NCBI GenBank assembly: GCA_044426235.1
Contig: JAWXUS010000005.1
Span: 19,114-83,113, forward strand
Length of the DNA: 64,000 nucleotides
Direction: 5' to 3'
DNA from: JAGHEK01 sp044426235
GTDB taxonomy: Bacteria; Bacillota; Clostridia; Peptostreptococcales; Peptostreptococcaceae
The notes under the pieces are model-generated. The model searched no databases and was not told the DNA's origin. It was given only the letters and a program-made list of their open reading frames with translations. Of the stretch, positions 44,951 through 53,541 are shown piece by piece. Made by a program: the position numbers and the translations under genes. Each line of letters opens with the position of its first letter. Position 1 is the first letter of the stretch.

Positions 44951-45787
44951 ATGAATAATATTATTATAGAAAATAAATCATTTGAACAAATAGAAAATAA
45001 ATATGTACTAACACATTGGCAAGATGACATTGAGTTATTAAGAGTTGTTGAAGGTGCGATGCATTGCTTTATTAATGGAAAAGAATATACAATAAATCAG
45101 GGAGATGTTTGTGTAATAAATCAAAAACAACTTCACCAAATATATAATTGTAATAATAAAGATACGAAATTTCAATGTTTAGTTATTGAACCTTCATTAT
45201 TTACTGCGGATAAAGAAGTATATAAAAAGTATATAGACCCGATTCTTACAGATTCTAATTTTTCTCATATAATATCTAAAATGAATAGTCAGTCAACAAA
45301 AGAGATTATAAACTTAATGGATTTAATATATGATTCACAAAATGTACAGATTGAAGGTCACGAACTTTTAGAAATTGCTTTTTTACACATAATTTTTCAA
45401 AAAATTTATAACTTATACTCAAATAAACAAAATAATATTTCAGTAAATAATGATATTATGATTTATAGGACTATTGCAAGTTATATATATAAAAACTATG
45501 AACAGAAACTTACGTTAGATGATATTGCAATGGCTGGGAATATTAGTAAAAATAAATGTTGTACATTATTTAAGAAATATACAAAGTATTCACCAATTGA
45601 GTTTTTAAATATGTACAGACTAGAGGTTAGCACAGAAATGCTTAGAGATACAGATGAAACTATTTCGGCTATTGCTTATGATTGTGGATTTGGTCAACAT
45701 AGTTATTTTAATAGGCTTTTTCTTAGAAAATATGATATAACTCCTAAGGAATACAGAAATCAAATGCAAAAAAAAGAAATTAGTTAG
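44951..45787 (+). CDS. AraC-family transcriptional regulator with cupin sensor
   Basis: 278 aa. N-terminal cupin-type sensing domain (about 1-130; LRVVEGAMHCFINGKEYTINQGDVCVINQKQLHQI) and C-terminal double helix-turn-helix (about 178-275; LTLDDIAMAGNISKNKCCTLFKKY and ISAIAYDCGFGQHSYFNRLF). The ligand and targets are unknown. The gene is divergent from the QueD-like gene and 68 nt upstream of folD, so it may regulate either neighbour. Confidence 0.9.
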   Translation: MNNIIIENKSFEQIENKYVLTHWQDDIELLRVVEGAMHCFINGKEYTINQGDVCVINQKQLHQIYNCNNKDTKFQCLVIEPSLFTADKEVYKKYIDPILTDSNFSHIISKMNSQSTKEIINLMDLIYDSQNVQIEGHELLEIAFLHIIFQKIYNLYSNKQNNISVNNDIMIYRTIASYIYKNYEQKLTLDDIAMAGNISKNKCCTLFKKYTKYSPIEFLNMYRLEVSTEMLRDTDETISAIAYDCGFGQHSYFNRLFLRKYDITPKEYRNQMQKKEIS

Positions 45788-45807
45788 ATATTTACTAATA
45801 TATTTTA

Positions 45808-45816
45808 TGTTAAAAT
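45808..45816 (+). promoter_or_regulatory. Extended -10 promoter of folD
   Basis: TATGTTAAAAT: TGn-TAAAAT with TAAAAT at 45811-45816; no clear -35. Confidence 0.5.
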
Positions 45817-45855
45817 AAACTAGCATAATAATTTAGTTAGAAGAAAGGGTTAATT

Positions 45856-46692
45856 ATGAAGTTATTAAAAGGGAAATTAGTAGCAGATAAAATAACTGAA
45901 GAGTTAAAAAATGAAGTTTTAAAGTTAGAAAAAAAATCTAAACTTGCAGTAATTAGAGTTGGAAATAATTATGATGATATTTCTTATGAAAAAGGTGCAT
46001 TGAAAAGATGTGAGACTATAGGAATTGAAACTAAATCTGTAATACTTGATGAAAATATTAGTACCGATGATTATTTGAGTGAATTAGAATTATTGAATAA
46101 TGATGATTCTGTGAGTGGAATTTTGGCACTTAGGCCACTACCAAATCATTTAGATGAAAATATTATAAAGCATAGAATTAATCCTTTAAAAGATGTTGAT
46201 TGTTTTAACCCGATAAATGTATCAAAGTTAATTGAGGGAGATGAAAGTGGCTTTATACCTTGTACTGCAAGTGCAGTAATTGAGATTTTAAAGCATAATA
46301 ATATAAAAATAGAAGGAAGTAATATTTGTGTTTTAGGAAGGAGTATGATAGTTGGAAAGCCAGTTTCTATGCTTTTACTTAATGAAAATGCAACTGTTAC
46401 TACTGCACATTCAAGGACTAAAAATTTGAAGGAAGTAACAAAAAACTGTGATATTTTAGTTGTTGCAGTTGGACAAGCTAAAATGATAGATTCTAGTTAT
46501 ATAAAAGAAGGTTGTATTGTTATAGATGTTGGGATAAATGTTGATGATGAAGGTAAATTATGTGGTGATGTTGATACTTTAGATGTTATTGATAAGGTGA
46601 GATATATAACACCAGTTCCAATGGGGGTTGGTTCTGTTACTACTTCAATACTTTCTAAGCAAGTTATAAAAGCATATAATAATTATAAATAA
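45856..46692 (+). CDS. folD: Bifunctional methylene-THF dehydrogenase/cyclohydrolase
   Basis: 278 aa. Oxidises methylene-THF to methenyl-THF and hydrolyses it to formyl-THF. The N-terminal catalytic domain includes the SYEKGALKRC segment with the conserved Tyr and Lys of the active site; the NAD(P) Rossmann part has GRSMIVGKPVSMLLL and TPVPMGVGSVTTSIL. Ribosome binding site AGAAAGGG. It completes the one-carbon set with fhs and fchA. Confidence 0.96.
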   Translation: MKLLKGKLVADKITEELKNEVLKLEKKSKLAVIRVGNNYDDISYEKGALKRCETIGIETKSVILDENISTDDYLSELELLNNDDSVSGILALRPLPNHLDENIIKHRINPLKDVDCFNPINVSKLIEGDESGFIPCTASAVIEILKHNNIKIEGSNICVLGRSMIVGKPVSMLLLNENATVTTAHSRTKNLKEVTKNCDILVVAVGQAKMIDSSYIKEGCIVIDVGINVDDEGKLCGDVDTLDVIDKVRYITPVPMGVGSVTTSILSKQVIKAYNNYK

Positions 46693-46722
46693 AAAGGACA
46701 CCTTAGGTGTCCTTTTTTGATA
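46691..46722. terminator. Bidirectional terminator, folD / 65-aa gene
   Basis: A perfect 12-bp stem AAAAAGGACACC/GGTGTCCTTTTT with loop TTA. Confidence 0.9.
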
Positions 46723-46736
46723 AAACAAATTGGTAA

Positions 46737-46934
46737 TTATTTGGTTGACTCCGTATAATTTTCCAATGTACTATTCGCCGAATGAATCGCATTATCTACT
46801 GCGGATAATGTTTGTTCTATCAGATGTTTATTAGTTGGTTTCTCTACAGTTTCTAATGCCTCAGTTAAACAATCTTTTGAACATTGTAGTTTTGAGTATA
46901 CATCACTTACGTGTTGTCTAGCATTCTTCTTCAT
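46737..46934 (-). CDS. 65-aa probable forespore small protein
   Basis: Not firmly recognised. It is helical and polar (HVSDVYSKLQCSKDCLTEALETVEKP... LIEQTLSAVDNAIHSANSTLENYTEST), with a size and a helical pattern like DUF1657-type sporulation proteins, but this is weak. The strong AGGAGGA precedes ATG 46934. Codons are unusually GC-rich for the window (GCG, TCG). The near-consensus sigma F/G promoter 60 nt upstream is the best evidence for a role in the forespore. It shares a terminator with folD. Confidence 0.65.
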   Translation of the reverse strand: MKKNARQHVSDVYSKLQCSKDCLTEALETVEKPTNKHLIEQTLSAVDNAIHSANSTLENYTESTK

Positions 46935-46990
46935 AGTTGAATCCTCCTAGTATATACATTTTGCAAGCTTGTAAATCCTACTTGCAATCT

Positions 46991-47020
46991 TATTATGTGT
47001 TTATTAAAAAATTATATTCA
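46991..47020 (-). promoter_or_regulatory. sigma-F/sigma-G (forespore) promoter
   Basis: Read on the minus strand: TGAATA (47020-47015), 17-nt spacer, CATAATA (46997-46991). The sigma-G consensus is TGAATA-N17/18-CATACTA; one base differs. Transcription should start near 46984 and give a 50-nt leader that contains the inverted repeat TTGCAAG/CTTGCAA. Confidence 0.7.
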
Positions 47021-47099
47021 CAAATTATAAAATTTTTTAATAAAAAAAATTATTATGAGAATAATAAGGATAATAATTTTATATGAAAGGTGATAAATA

Positions 47100-47759
47100 A
47101 TGGGAAGAAAATTATTATACATAAGTGTTAATTCAAAACCTGAAGAATTATCTTCAAGTAAAAGTGTTGCAAGAAAAGTTATAAATGAAATTTTATCGAG
47201 ATATGAAGATTTTTATGTTGAAGAATTAGATTTATATAAAGAACATATTCCAAGACTTGAGCATCAGTACTTAGGTGTTAGAAATGCATTAGTTGATGAT
47301 GAAAAGTTAAACACATTAGATAAAAAAGATCAGGATGAAGTTAAGAGAATAAGAGAGCTATGTGATCAATTTATAAGTGCAGATGCTTACGTTATAGCAT
47401 CACCTATGTGGAGCTTATCTTTTCCGGCTCCTCTTAAAGAATATCTTGATTGTATAGTTCAAGATAATAAAACTATTAGTTTTAATGAAAAAGATAAACC
47501 TAAAGGATTACTTGGAGATAAAAAAAGATTTGTGGTTTACGTTCAATCATCAGGTGCAAATATTCCACTTATTTTGAGACCAATAATGAATAAAGGAATT
47601 CATTATTTTGAAAGTATTATGAATTTGATTGGTATTAGTAAGGTTGAAGATTTATTAGTTGATGGAACAGGTTATACAGAAGAAGAAAGATTAGATGCAA
47701 TAGATAGAGCAACTGAAAGAGTTCATCATATAGTAGATTTTATAAGATTTCAGTTATAA
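47100..47759 (+). CDS. azoR: FMN-dependent NADH-azoreductase (AzoR family)
   Basis: 219 aa flavodoxin-like reductase. FMN-binding loops SVNSKPEELSSSKSVA and ASPMWSLSFPAPLKEYLD are typical of AzoR, with the catalytic-site VQSSGA loop. It reduces azo dyes and quinones in two-electron steps using NADH. It is monocistronic with an AAAGGTG ribosome binding site. Confidence 0.88.
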   Translation: MGRKLLYISVNSKPEELSSSKSVARKVINEILSRYEDFYVEELDLYKEHIPRLEHQYLGVRNALVDDEKLNTLDKKDQDEVKRIRELCDQFISADAYVIASPMWSLSFPAPLKEYLDCIVQDNKTISFNEKDKPKGLLGDKKRFVVYVQSSGANIPLILRPIMNKGIHYFESIMNLIGISKVEDLLVDGTGYTEEERLDAIDRATERVHHIVDFIRFQL

Positions 47760-47768
47760 AAAATAATC

Positions 47769-47797
47769 TTGACAATTAAATATAAATAGCCTATAAT
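47769..47797 (+). promoter_or_regulatory. Consensus sigma-A promoter of tRNA-Ser
   Basis: TTGACA at 47769-47774, 17-nt spacer, TATAAT at 47792-47797. Both hexamers are exact consensus. The tRNA begins 14 nt further on. Confidence 0.9.
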
Positions 47798-47810
47798 TAT
47801 TATAGGTTAT

Positions 47811-47902
47811 GGAGAAGTACTCAAGTGGCTAAAGAGGAGCCCCTGCTAAGGGTTTAGGCTGGGTTTACTAGTGCGAGGGTTCGAATCCCTCCTTCTCCGC
47901 CA
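47811..47902 (+). tRNA. tRNA-Ser (GCU)
   Basis: GGAGAAG acceptor arm pairs with CTTCTCC, anticodon GCT in CCCTGCTAAGGG, long class II variable arm, T-loop GGTTCGAAT, encoded CCA. Own promoter and terminator, so an independent transcript. Confidence 0.95.
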
Positions 47903-47906
47903 GTCA

Positions 47907-47935
47907 AGACTATCTAAGGATAGTCTTTTTTTTTA
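47907..47935 (+). terminator. Terminator of tRNA-Ser
   Basis: A perfect 8-bp stem AGACTATC/GATAGTCT with loop TAAG, then T9. Confidence 0.92.
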
Positions 47936-47964
47936 TTCAAAAACTAATGATAAAGGAGAAATTT

Positions 47965-49992
47965 ATGTTAAATGAAAATCAACTAAAAGCAGTTAAACAT
48001 ACTAAGGGTCCTTGTATGGTACTTGCAGGTCCGGGTTCTGGAAAAACTAGAGTTATCACACATAGAATTTCTAATATGATAATAAATGAAAATATTGATC
48101 CAAAAAATATATTAGCTATAAGTTTTACCAAGGCATCTTCTGTTGAAATGAAAAATCGTGCAATTAAAATTTGTAATGATAGCAGGATAAATAATGTTAC
48201 TTTTGCAACATTTCATTCTACTTTTTTTAAAGTACTTAGAACATTTAAAAATTATACATTAGATAGTTTAATTGATGAAAAAACTAAATGGAGAGAAATA
48301 AAAAAAGTTCTTAAATCTTTAAATGTTGAAAATGGCGAAGAAGATGAAACTGTAAAGCAAGTTTTAAGTGAAATTTCATACGTTAAAAATGAACTTATGG
48401 ATATAAAGGACTTTAATTCAGAAGTTTTGGAATGGTCGAATTTCCAAAAAGTATTTTCTATGTATGAAGAATTAAAACAAACTTTAAATAAAATAGATTT
48501 TGATGATATGTTAGTAAATGCTTATTATTTACTTAGAGATAATGAAATTTATTTAAATAGAGTAAGAAATGCATATAAGTATATATTAATAGATGAGTTT
48601 CAAGATATAAATAAGGTTCAATTTGAAACTATAAAACTAATTGCAAATCCAAATAATAATATTTTTGTTGTTGGAGATGAAGATCAAAGTATTTATGGAT
48701 TTAGAGGCTCAAAACCTGATTTTTTACTTAACTTTGAGGAATTATTTCCAAATTCAACTAAAATATTACTAGATATAAATTATAGATCAAAGTCTGAAAT
48801 AATAGATATGTCTAATAAATTAATAGTTAAAAATAAAAATAGATATGAAAAAATTATAAAATGTAGTAGAGAAAATGGAGCGGTAGTTGAATATTTAAAT
48901 CCAATTGATAATGAAGATGAGGCTAAAATTGTTGCTGAGAAAATATTAAATAATGTGGAAAAGGGCAATTATAAATATACAGATTTTTCAGTTATATATA
49001 GAACTAATACTCAGGCCAGAGCATTAGTAGATATATTTTTGGATCTTAGAATTCCGTTCGTTATGAAAGATTCAATAGTTAGTATTTATGATCACTGGGT
49101 TTGTGTTGATATATTATCTTATTTAAGACTTTCTTTAGATGAAAAATCAAATATTGATTTTTTAAGAGTTATAAATAGACCATTTAGATATATATCAAGA
49201 GAAACTTTAAATAATTTAAAAGATAGTGAAGATATTTTCAAAAGTTTAATAGAAGATGAAGATCTTCATATAAAACAAATAACGACAATAAAAGACCTTA
49301 GATTAGACCTTAGATATTTAAAAGGTTTAGCACCTTCTCACGCAATTTCTTATATAAGGACTACTTTAGAATACGATAAGTATATACTTAAATACTGTGA
49401 AGATAGAAAGATAAAGGCTACTTCTCTAATTGAATTATTAGATGAAATAGAAAGTTCTGCTAGTAATTTTAAAGAAACCAAAGAATATTTAGATCATATT
49501 AATATTGTTAAAGAAGAACTTAGTAGTAGAAATTCTAAAAAAATGACTGATGGAGTAATATTTACTACTATGCATAGTTCAAAAGGTCTTGAATTTAAGA
49601 ATGTATTTGTTATAGGTTGTAATGAGGGAACTATACCTCATGAAAAAAGTTATGATATTGAAGATGAGGATATTAAAAAGATTCAAATTGAAGAAGAAAG
49701 AAGACTAATGTACGTTGCAATCACTCGTGCAGAGGATAATGTATATATTAGTACTCCAAAAAATAAGCACGGAAAAAAAGCATTTACTTCAAGATTTATT
49801 AATGAAATAAAAGAGCCTACAAAAAAAGATATAGATAGTATTACTGTTGGTGATAGAGTTTATCATAAAAAGTTTTCTGAGGGAGATGTTGTAGAAAATA
49901 ATGATGGTACTTTAATGGTTAAGTTTAAAGATAAGATAAGAGAATTAAATTTAAAAATATGCTTATTAAAGGATATTATAAAGAAAATTTAG
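47965..49992 (+). CDS. UvrD/PcrA-family superfamily 1 DNA helicase
   Basis: 675 aa. Walker A AGPGSGKTR at 21-29, motif II DEFQD near 210, motif III GDEDQSIYGFRG, motif V TMHSSKGLEFKNVFVIG and motif VI EERRLMYVAITRA. Unwinds DNA 3' to 5' in repair or replication restart. A short C-terminal Tudor-like end (VGDRVYHKKFSEGDVVENND... VKFKD) resembles the PcrA RNA-polymerase-binding region. ATG 47965 has AAAGGAG; the frame upstream lacks a ribosome binding site. It is a little shorter than PcrA (about 740 aa), so it may be a paralog. Confidence 0.9.
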   Translation: MLNENQLKAVKHTKGPCMVLAGPGSGKTRVITHRISNMIINENIDPKNILAISFTKASSVEMKNRAIKICNDSRINNVTFATFHSTFFKVLRTFKNYTLDSLIDEKTKWREIKKVLKSLNVENGEEDETVKQVLSEISYVKNELMDIKDFNSEVLEWSNFQKVFSMYEELKQTLNKIDFDDMLVNAYYLLRDNEIYLNRVRNAYKYILIDEFQDINKVQFETIKLIANPNNNIFVVGDEDQSIYGFRGSKPDFLLNFEELFPNSTKILLDINYRSKSEIIDMSNKLIVKNKNRYEKIIKCSRENGAVVEYLNPIDNEDEAKIVAEKILNNVEKGNYKYTDFSVIYRTNTQARALVDIFLDLRIPFVMKDSIVSIYDHWVCVDILSYLRLSLDEKSNIDFLRVINRPFRYISRETLNNLKDSEDIFKSLIEDEDLHIKQITTIKDLRLDLRYLKGLAPSHAISYIRTTLEYDKYILKYCEDRKIKATSLIELLDEIESSASNFKETKEYLDHINIVKEELSSRNSKKMTDGVIFTTMHSSKGLEFKNVFVIGCNEGTIPHEKSYDIEDEDIKKIQIEEERRLMYVAITRAEDNVYISTPKNKHGKKAFTSRFINEIKEPTKKDIDSITVGDRVYHKKFSEGDVVENNDGTLMVKFKDKIRELNLKICLLKDIIKKI

Positions 49993-50007
49993 GCTGAAAA
50001 TTAAATT

Positions 50008-50163
50008 TAGACAAAAAGAAAAAGAAGAGCAGGGGAAAGCTCTTCTTTTAAAAATCGATATAGCGCTTCCGTGGCAACTATATCGCGAATGGATAATATT
50101 TATCCATTCAAAAGGGGTATTGGGAATAGAGATTTTAATTAAGGTTATCAGGGGGATAACCAT
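50008..50163 (-). ncRNA. Candidate small regulatory RNA with unpaired C-runs (RsaE/RoxS-like features)
   Basis: A consensus-like minus-strand promoter precedes it (TTGCAT-N17-TATTAT). The predicted transcript is about 155 nt with four hairpins: GGUUAUC/GAUAACC with loop CCCCU, GAAUGGAUA/UAUCCAUUC, CGAUAUAG/CUAUAUCG and a terminator stem whose loop is UUUCCCCU. The stretch between hairpins 1 and 2 contains UUCCC and ACCCCUUUU. All C-runs are in loops or unpaired, in a region with low C content. This is the architecture of Firmicute sRNAs that pair with Shine-Dalgarno sequences through UCCC-type motifs. There is no open reading frame with a ribosome binding site. It lies between the convergent pcrA-like and PNPOx genes. 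Confidence 0.65.
50010..50048 (-). terminator. Terminator of the candidate sRNA (also usable by the helicase gene)
   Basis: A 10-bp stem AAAGAAGAGC/GCTCTTCTTT; on the minus strand it is followed by UUUUUCUUUUUG. Confidence 0.8.
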
Positions 50164-50169
50164 GAATAT

Positions 50170-50198
50170 ATAATAACAATAATCGACAAATAATGCAA
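50170..50198 (-). promoter_or_regulatory. sigma-A promoter of the candidate sRNA
   Basis: Minus strand: TTGCAT (50198-50193), 17-nt spacer, TATTAT (50175-50170), start predicted near 50163. Confidence 0.7.
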
Positions 50199-50303
50199 TA
50201 CTTTTTTTGAAAAAAATCTAAAAAATTTTATTTTTATAATAAAAATTTACTTTATCATAAAAAAAGTTTTTTGTCGAATGAGTTGTAATCAAGTAATATA
50301 CAT

Positions 50304-50346
50304 AAAAAAAGACCGTGATTATTTTAATTACGGTCTTTTTTAAAAA
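50304..50346. terminator. Terminator of the PNPOx-like gene
   Basis: GACCGTGATT/AATTACGGTC, flanked by A7 and T6, and just past the minus-strand stop. The stretch 50199-50303 between this and the sRNA promoter is AT-rich with no other feature seen. Confidence 0.85.
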
Positions 50347-50360
50347 AGTGAAATTTACGA

Positions 50361-50831
50361 TTATTTAGATGTAGTATGTCCAACATCTGTTACATGATGT
50401 TTCACCCATTCATTGTTTTCGAATTTAAGATCATATGCACGACCAAATCCTAAAACGTGTCTTCCAGTAGTTAAAGGAAGTTCGAAAACATCGAAATCCA
50501 TCTTTTTAAGTTGTTCAAGCATTTTAACTTCAAATCTTTCTGTAAATGCATTCCATACATTTTCAGGTACAACATCAAGTTTAGTACCAACACTTTTGAA
50601 AGTTGCTCTTTCTAAAACGAAAGGAGTTTGAGATTTAGAAGTATCTTGAATAATCATCATACAAACATTTTTATTGTTTATTATATTTGCATGGTGCTCA
50701 GCTACAGCACTTATAAATATATAGGCTTTATCATCTATTATCGCATAAGGTGCAGTACTCGTCCAAGGAGTTCCATCTTCACTTATAGTACTTAAAGATG
50801 CAGTTAATTCTGTTTTAAATAAGTTTTCCAT
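50361..50831 (-). CDS. Pyridoxamine 5'-phosphate oxidase-like flavin-binding protein
   Basis: 156 aa split-barrel flavin-binding protein (PNPOx-like). LTASLSTISEDGTPWTSTAPYAIIDDKAYIFISAVAEHHANI is the family N-terminal half; His residues typical of the heme/FMN utilisation group (AEHHANI) and a C-terminal TGRHVLGFGRAYDL are present. Function could be heme handling or flavin storage; it is not a proven PLP enzyme. Its ATG at 50831 follows GGGGGAT; the in-frame TTG upstream overlaps that site. Confidence 0.82.
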   Translation of the reverse strand: MENLFKTELTASLSTISEDGTPWTSTAPYAIIDDKAYIFISAVAEHHANIINNKNVCMMIIQDTSKSQTPFVLERATFKSVGTKLDVVPENVWNAFTERFEVKMLEQLKKMDFDVFELPLTTGRHVLGFGRAYDLKFENNEWVKHHVTDVGHTTSK

Positions 50832-50988
50832 AAAATCCCCCAAATAATTTATTAATTTTAAAATATAATATTTAATATTTACGTATAATGAATAATGAAT
50901 ATTAATTAATATTTAATATCGATTATATATCTACTATTATAAATTGTCAATAAATAAGATTATTTAAGTTTTAATTAAGAATAGAATA

Positions 50989-51017
50989 TTGGAAAAAAAT
51001 AATAATAATGATATAAT
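50989..51017 (+). promoter_or_regulatory. sigma-A promoter of the cysteine desulfurase-thiI pair
   Basis: TTGGAA at 50989-50994, 17-nt spacer, TATAAT at 51012-51017. Confidence 0.75.
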
Positions 51018-51057
51018 TAAATTTTAAAAAAGTTTATTAATAAGGTGGGTGTTTTAT

Positions 51058-52203
51058 TTGGAGATTTATTTAGACAATAGTGCCACAACTAAGCCATATA
51101 AAGAAGTTATTGAAAAAATGGTTTATGCACTACAAACAGATTATGCAAACCCTTCGTCAATTCATAGTAGAGGTGTTGAGATTGAAAAGCAAATAAAAGA
51201 AATAAGACAAAACATAGCTAGAAGTATTGGAGTAAAAGATAAAGAAATACTTTTTACATCAGGAGCTACAGAGGCTAATAATGCAGTTTTAAGAGGAGTT
51301 ATAAATAAAAGAAAAAACCACATAATAAGTACAGAGATTGAACATCCATCAGTTTTATCAACTTTAAAGAGTTTAGAAAATGAAGGGGTAGAAGTTACGT
51401 ACTTAAAAGTTAATAGTGAAGGTATTATTGATATTTTAGAACTTAAAAATTCAATAAAATCAAATACTGCACTAGTAAGTGTTATGCATGTTAATAATGA
51501 AGTTGGAAGCATTCAGCCAATTTTTGAAATTGGAAAATACCTTAAAACTTTAAATGAAAAAGTTTATTTCCACGTTGATTGTGTTCAATCATACCAAAAG
51601 ATAAATTTTAAACCTTCAAAGTACAATATAGATTTTTTAACTGTTAGTGCCCATAAGTTCCATGGACCAAAGGGAATTGGATTTATGTACATAAAAGAAA
51701 ACTCAAATTTAAAATCTTTAATCACAGGTTCAGGTCAAGAGTTTGGATTTAGATCTGGTACTCCAAACGTTCCAGGGATTTATGGAATGGGTGAGGCGAT
51801 TAGAATAAGTAATCAAAATTTAGATAAAAATATAGAACAAATACTTAATTTAAGAAATCTATTTAAAGAAGAAATAATAAAAAACATTAAAGATATAAAG
51901 ATAAATACACCAGAAAATAGTGTGTGCCATATTTTAAATGTTTCTTTCTATGGAATAAAAGGAGAGGTACTTCTTCATTATTTAGAACAAAAAAATATTT
52001 TTGTATCAATTGGAGCAGCGTGTTCTTCAAAGAAAAAAGGAAGTCATGTTTTAAATGCAATGCATCTTAGTGAATGTGAAATTGAAGGTGCAATAAGATT
52101 TAGTTTAAGCGATATGAATACAAAAGAAGAGATAATTCAAGCTATCGAAATTCTTAAAGAAAGCGTTGAAGATATAAGACTAATAATAAAAAGAAAGAGA
52201 TAA
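51058..52203 (+). CDS. Cysteine desulfurase (NifS/IscS family)
   Basis: A 381-aa PLP enzyme that mobilises sulfur from cysteine. PLP-binding Lys200 in SAHKFHGPKG, active-site Cys322 in GAACSSKKKGSH, cofactor-binding His (STEIEHPS). TTG 51058 is the start: AAGGTGGG ends 9 nt upstream, while the GTG at 51049 overlaps it. It is followed 9 nt later by thiI, the NifZ-ThiI type pairing that supplies sulfur for 4-thiouridine in tRNA. Confidence 0.93.
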   Translation: MEIYLDNSATTKPYKEVIEKMVYALQTDYANPSSIHSRGVEIEKQIKEIRQNIARSIGVKDKEILFTSGATEANNAVLRGVINKRKNHIISTEIEHPSVLSTLKSLENEGVEVTYLKVNSEGIIDILELKNSIKSNTALVSVMHVNNEVGSIQPIFEIGKYLKTLNEKVYFHVDCVQSYQKINFKPSKYNIDFLTVSAHKFHGPKGIGFMYIKENSNLKSLITGSGQEFGFRSGTPNVPGIYGMGEAIRISNQNLDKNIEQILNLRNLFKEEIIKNIKDIKINTPENSVCHILNVSFYGIKGEVLLHYLEQKNIFVSIGAACSSKKKGSHVLNAMHLSECEIEGAIRFSLSDMNTKEEIIQAIEILKESVEDIRLIIKRKR

Positions 52204-52212
52204 GGAGAGAAA

Positions 52213-53385
52213 ATGTACAATATATTAATTGCAAAATACGGAGAAATAGGTGTTAAAGGTAAGAATAAGTTTTTATTTGAAAATAAACTTGTTAAAAACA
52301 TAAAAAATATGTTGAAACCTCTTGGTGCATTTAAAGTTTATAAGGAATTTGGAAGAATTTATATAGACCTTGAAGACTATGATTATGAAGAAGTTATCGA
52401 AGAAGTAAGAAAAGTTTTTGGAGTAGTTGGAGTTTGTCCAGCGATTAGAGCAGAGAAAGATTATGATAATTTAAAAGAAGTAGCACTTACAGTTTTAGAA
52501 GAAAAAATAGAAAATGGATATGAGACTTTTAAGGTTGCATCAAAAAGAGGAGATAAGAGTTTACCAATGACGTCTCAAGAAATGAGTTTAGATATTGGTG
52601 GATACTTAGTATCTCAGGTGAAGGGTAGGATAGGTGTTGACGTTAGAAATCCAGAAGTTAAAGTTACTTGTGAATATAGACAAAACCATATTTTAGTATA
52701 TGCAGATACAGTATCAGGTTATGGAGGATTACCTATTGGAACCAATGGACGTGCACTTTCATTATTATCTGGAGGAATAGATTCACCAGTTTCAAGTTTT
52801 ATGGTTGCTAAAAGAGGAATGGATATGGAATTTGTACATTTCCATAGTTATCCATTTACTAACCAAAAGTCTCAAGAAAAAGTTCGTGATTTAGCTAAGA
52901 TACTTTCAAAATACTGTGGAAGAGTAAGACTACATAAAGTTAATATAATAGATATTCAAAAATCTGTTGCAGAACATTGTAGAGATGAAGAAATGACTAT
53001 TATATCAAGAAGATTTATGATGAAAATAGCAGAAAAAATAGCAGAAAAAAGAAGTTGTGATGCTTTAGTTACAGGAGAAAGTATTGGACAAGTTGCATCT
53101 CAAACTATACACGGATTAACGTGTACTAATGCAAGTGTTAATTTACCTGTATTTAGACCATTAATAGCTATGGATAAGACTGATATAATAGATATTGCAC
53201 AAAATATAGGAACTTTCGAAACTTCAATTTTACCAGAGGAAGATTGTTGTACAGTTTTCGCACCTGCAAAACCTCTTACAAAACCAAGACTTGATAGAAT
53301 TGAAAAGTCTGAAGAAAATTTAGAAGTTGAAAAATTAATTCAAGATGCAATAGACAATGCAGAATTTGAAGATATAGAATTTTAA
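52213..53385 (+). CDS. thiI: tRNA 4-thiouridine synthase ThiI
   Basis: 390 aa. N-terminal ferredoxin-like and THUMP RNA-binding domains (about 1-165), PP-loop ATPase SGGIDSPVSSF (about 187-197), and the terminal EEDCCTVFAPAKP motif. It lacks the extra rhodanese domain of enterobacterial ThiI, as in Bacillus. It takes sulfur from the upstream desulfurase. Ribosome binding site AAGGAGAG. Confidence 0.95.
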   Translation: MYNILIAKYGEIGVKGKNKFLFENKLVKNIKNMLKPLGAFKVYKEFGRIYIDLEDYDYEEVIEEVRKVFGVVGVCPAIRAEKDYDNLKEVALTVLEEKIENGYETFKVASKRGDKSLPMTSQEMSLDIGGYLVSQVKGRIGVDVRNPEVKVTCEYRQNHILVYADTVSGYGGLPIGTNGRALSLLSGGIDSPVSSFMVAKRGMDMEFVHFHSYPFTNQKSQEKVRDLAKILSKYCGRVRLHKVNIIDIQKSVAEHCRDEEMTIISRRFMMKIAEKIAEKRSCDALVTGESIGQVASQTIHGLTCTNASVNLPVFRPLIAMDKTDIIDIAQNIGTFETSILPEEDCCTVFAPAKPLTKPRLDRIEKSEENLEVEKLIQDAIDNAEFEDIEF

Positions 53386-53413
53386 TTATAATCCTCCTTT
53401 TGGGGGATTATAA
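53386..53413 (+). terminator. Weak terminator after thiI
   Basis: A 12-bp stem TTATAATCCTCC/GGGGGATTATAA (one G-T wobble) with loop TTTT; the following T-tract is poor. Confidence 0.55.
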
Positions 53414-53541
53414 ATTATATTGTTTTACTAAATATTAGTATATGAATTATCTTAATAGAGTAAAATATATAAACTAATTTAAAAATAAAAAGATACCGTT
53501 TTCAATACATTAGTTAATAAATTATGTATAAAAAAATAAAA

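Noticed and set aside
49993..50165. Plus-strand structured RNA or riboswitch with G-rich loops (AGGGG) after the helicase gene
   Set aside because: The same hairpins read better on the minus strand, which has a promoter with 17-nt spacing and a terminator followed by a U-tract. The plus strand lacks both a promoter and a downstream gene in the same direction.
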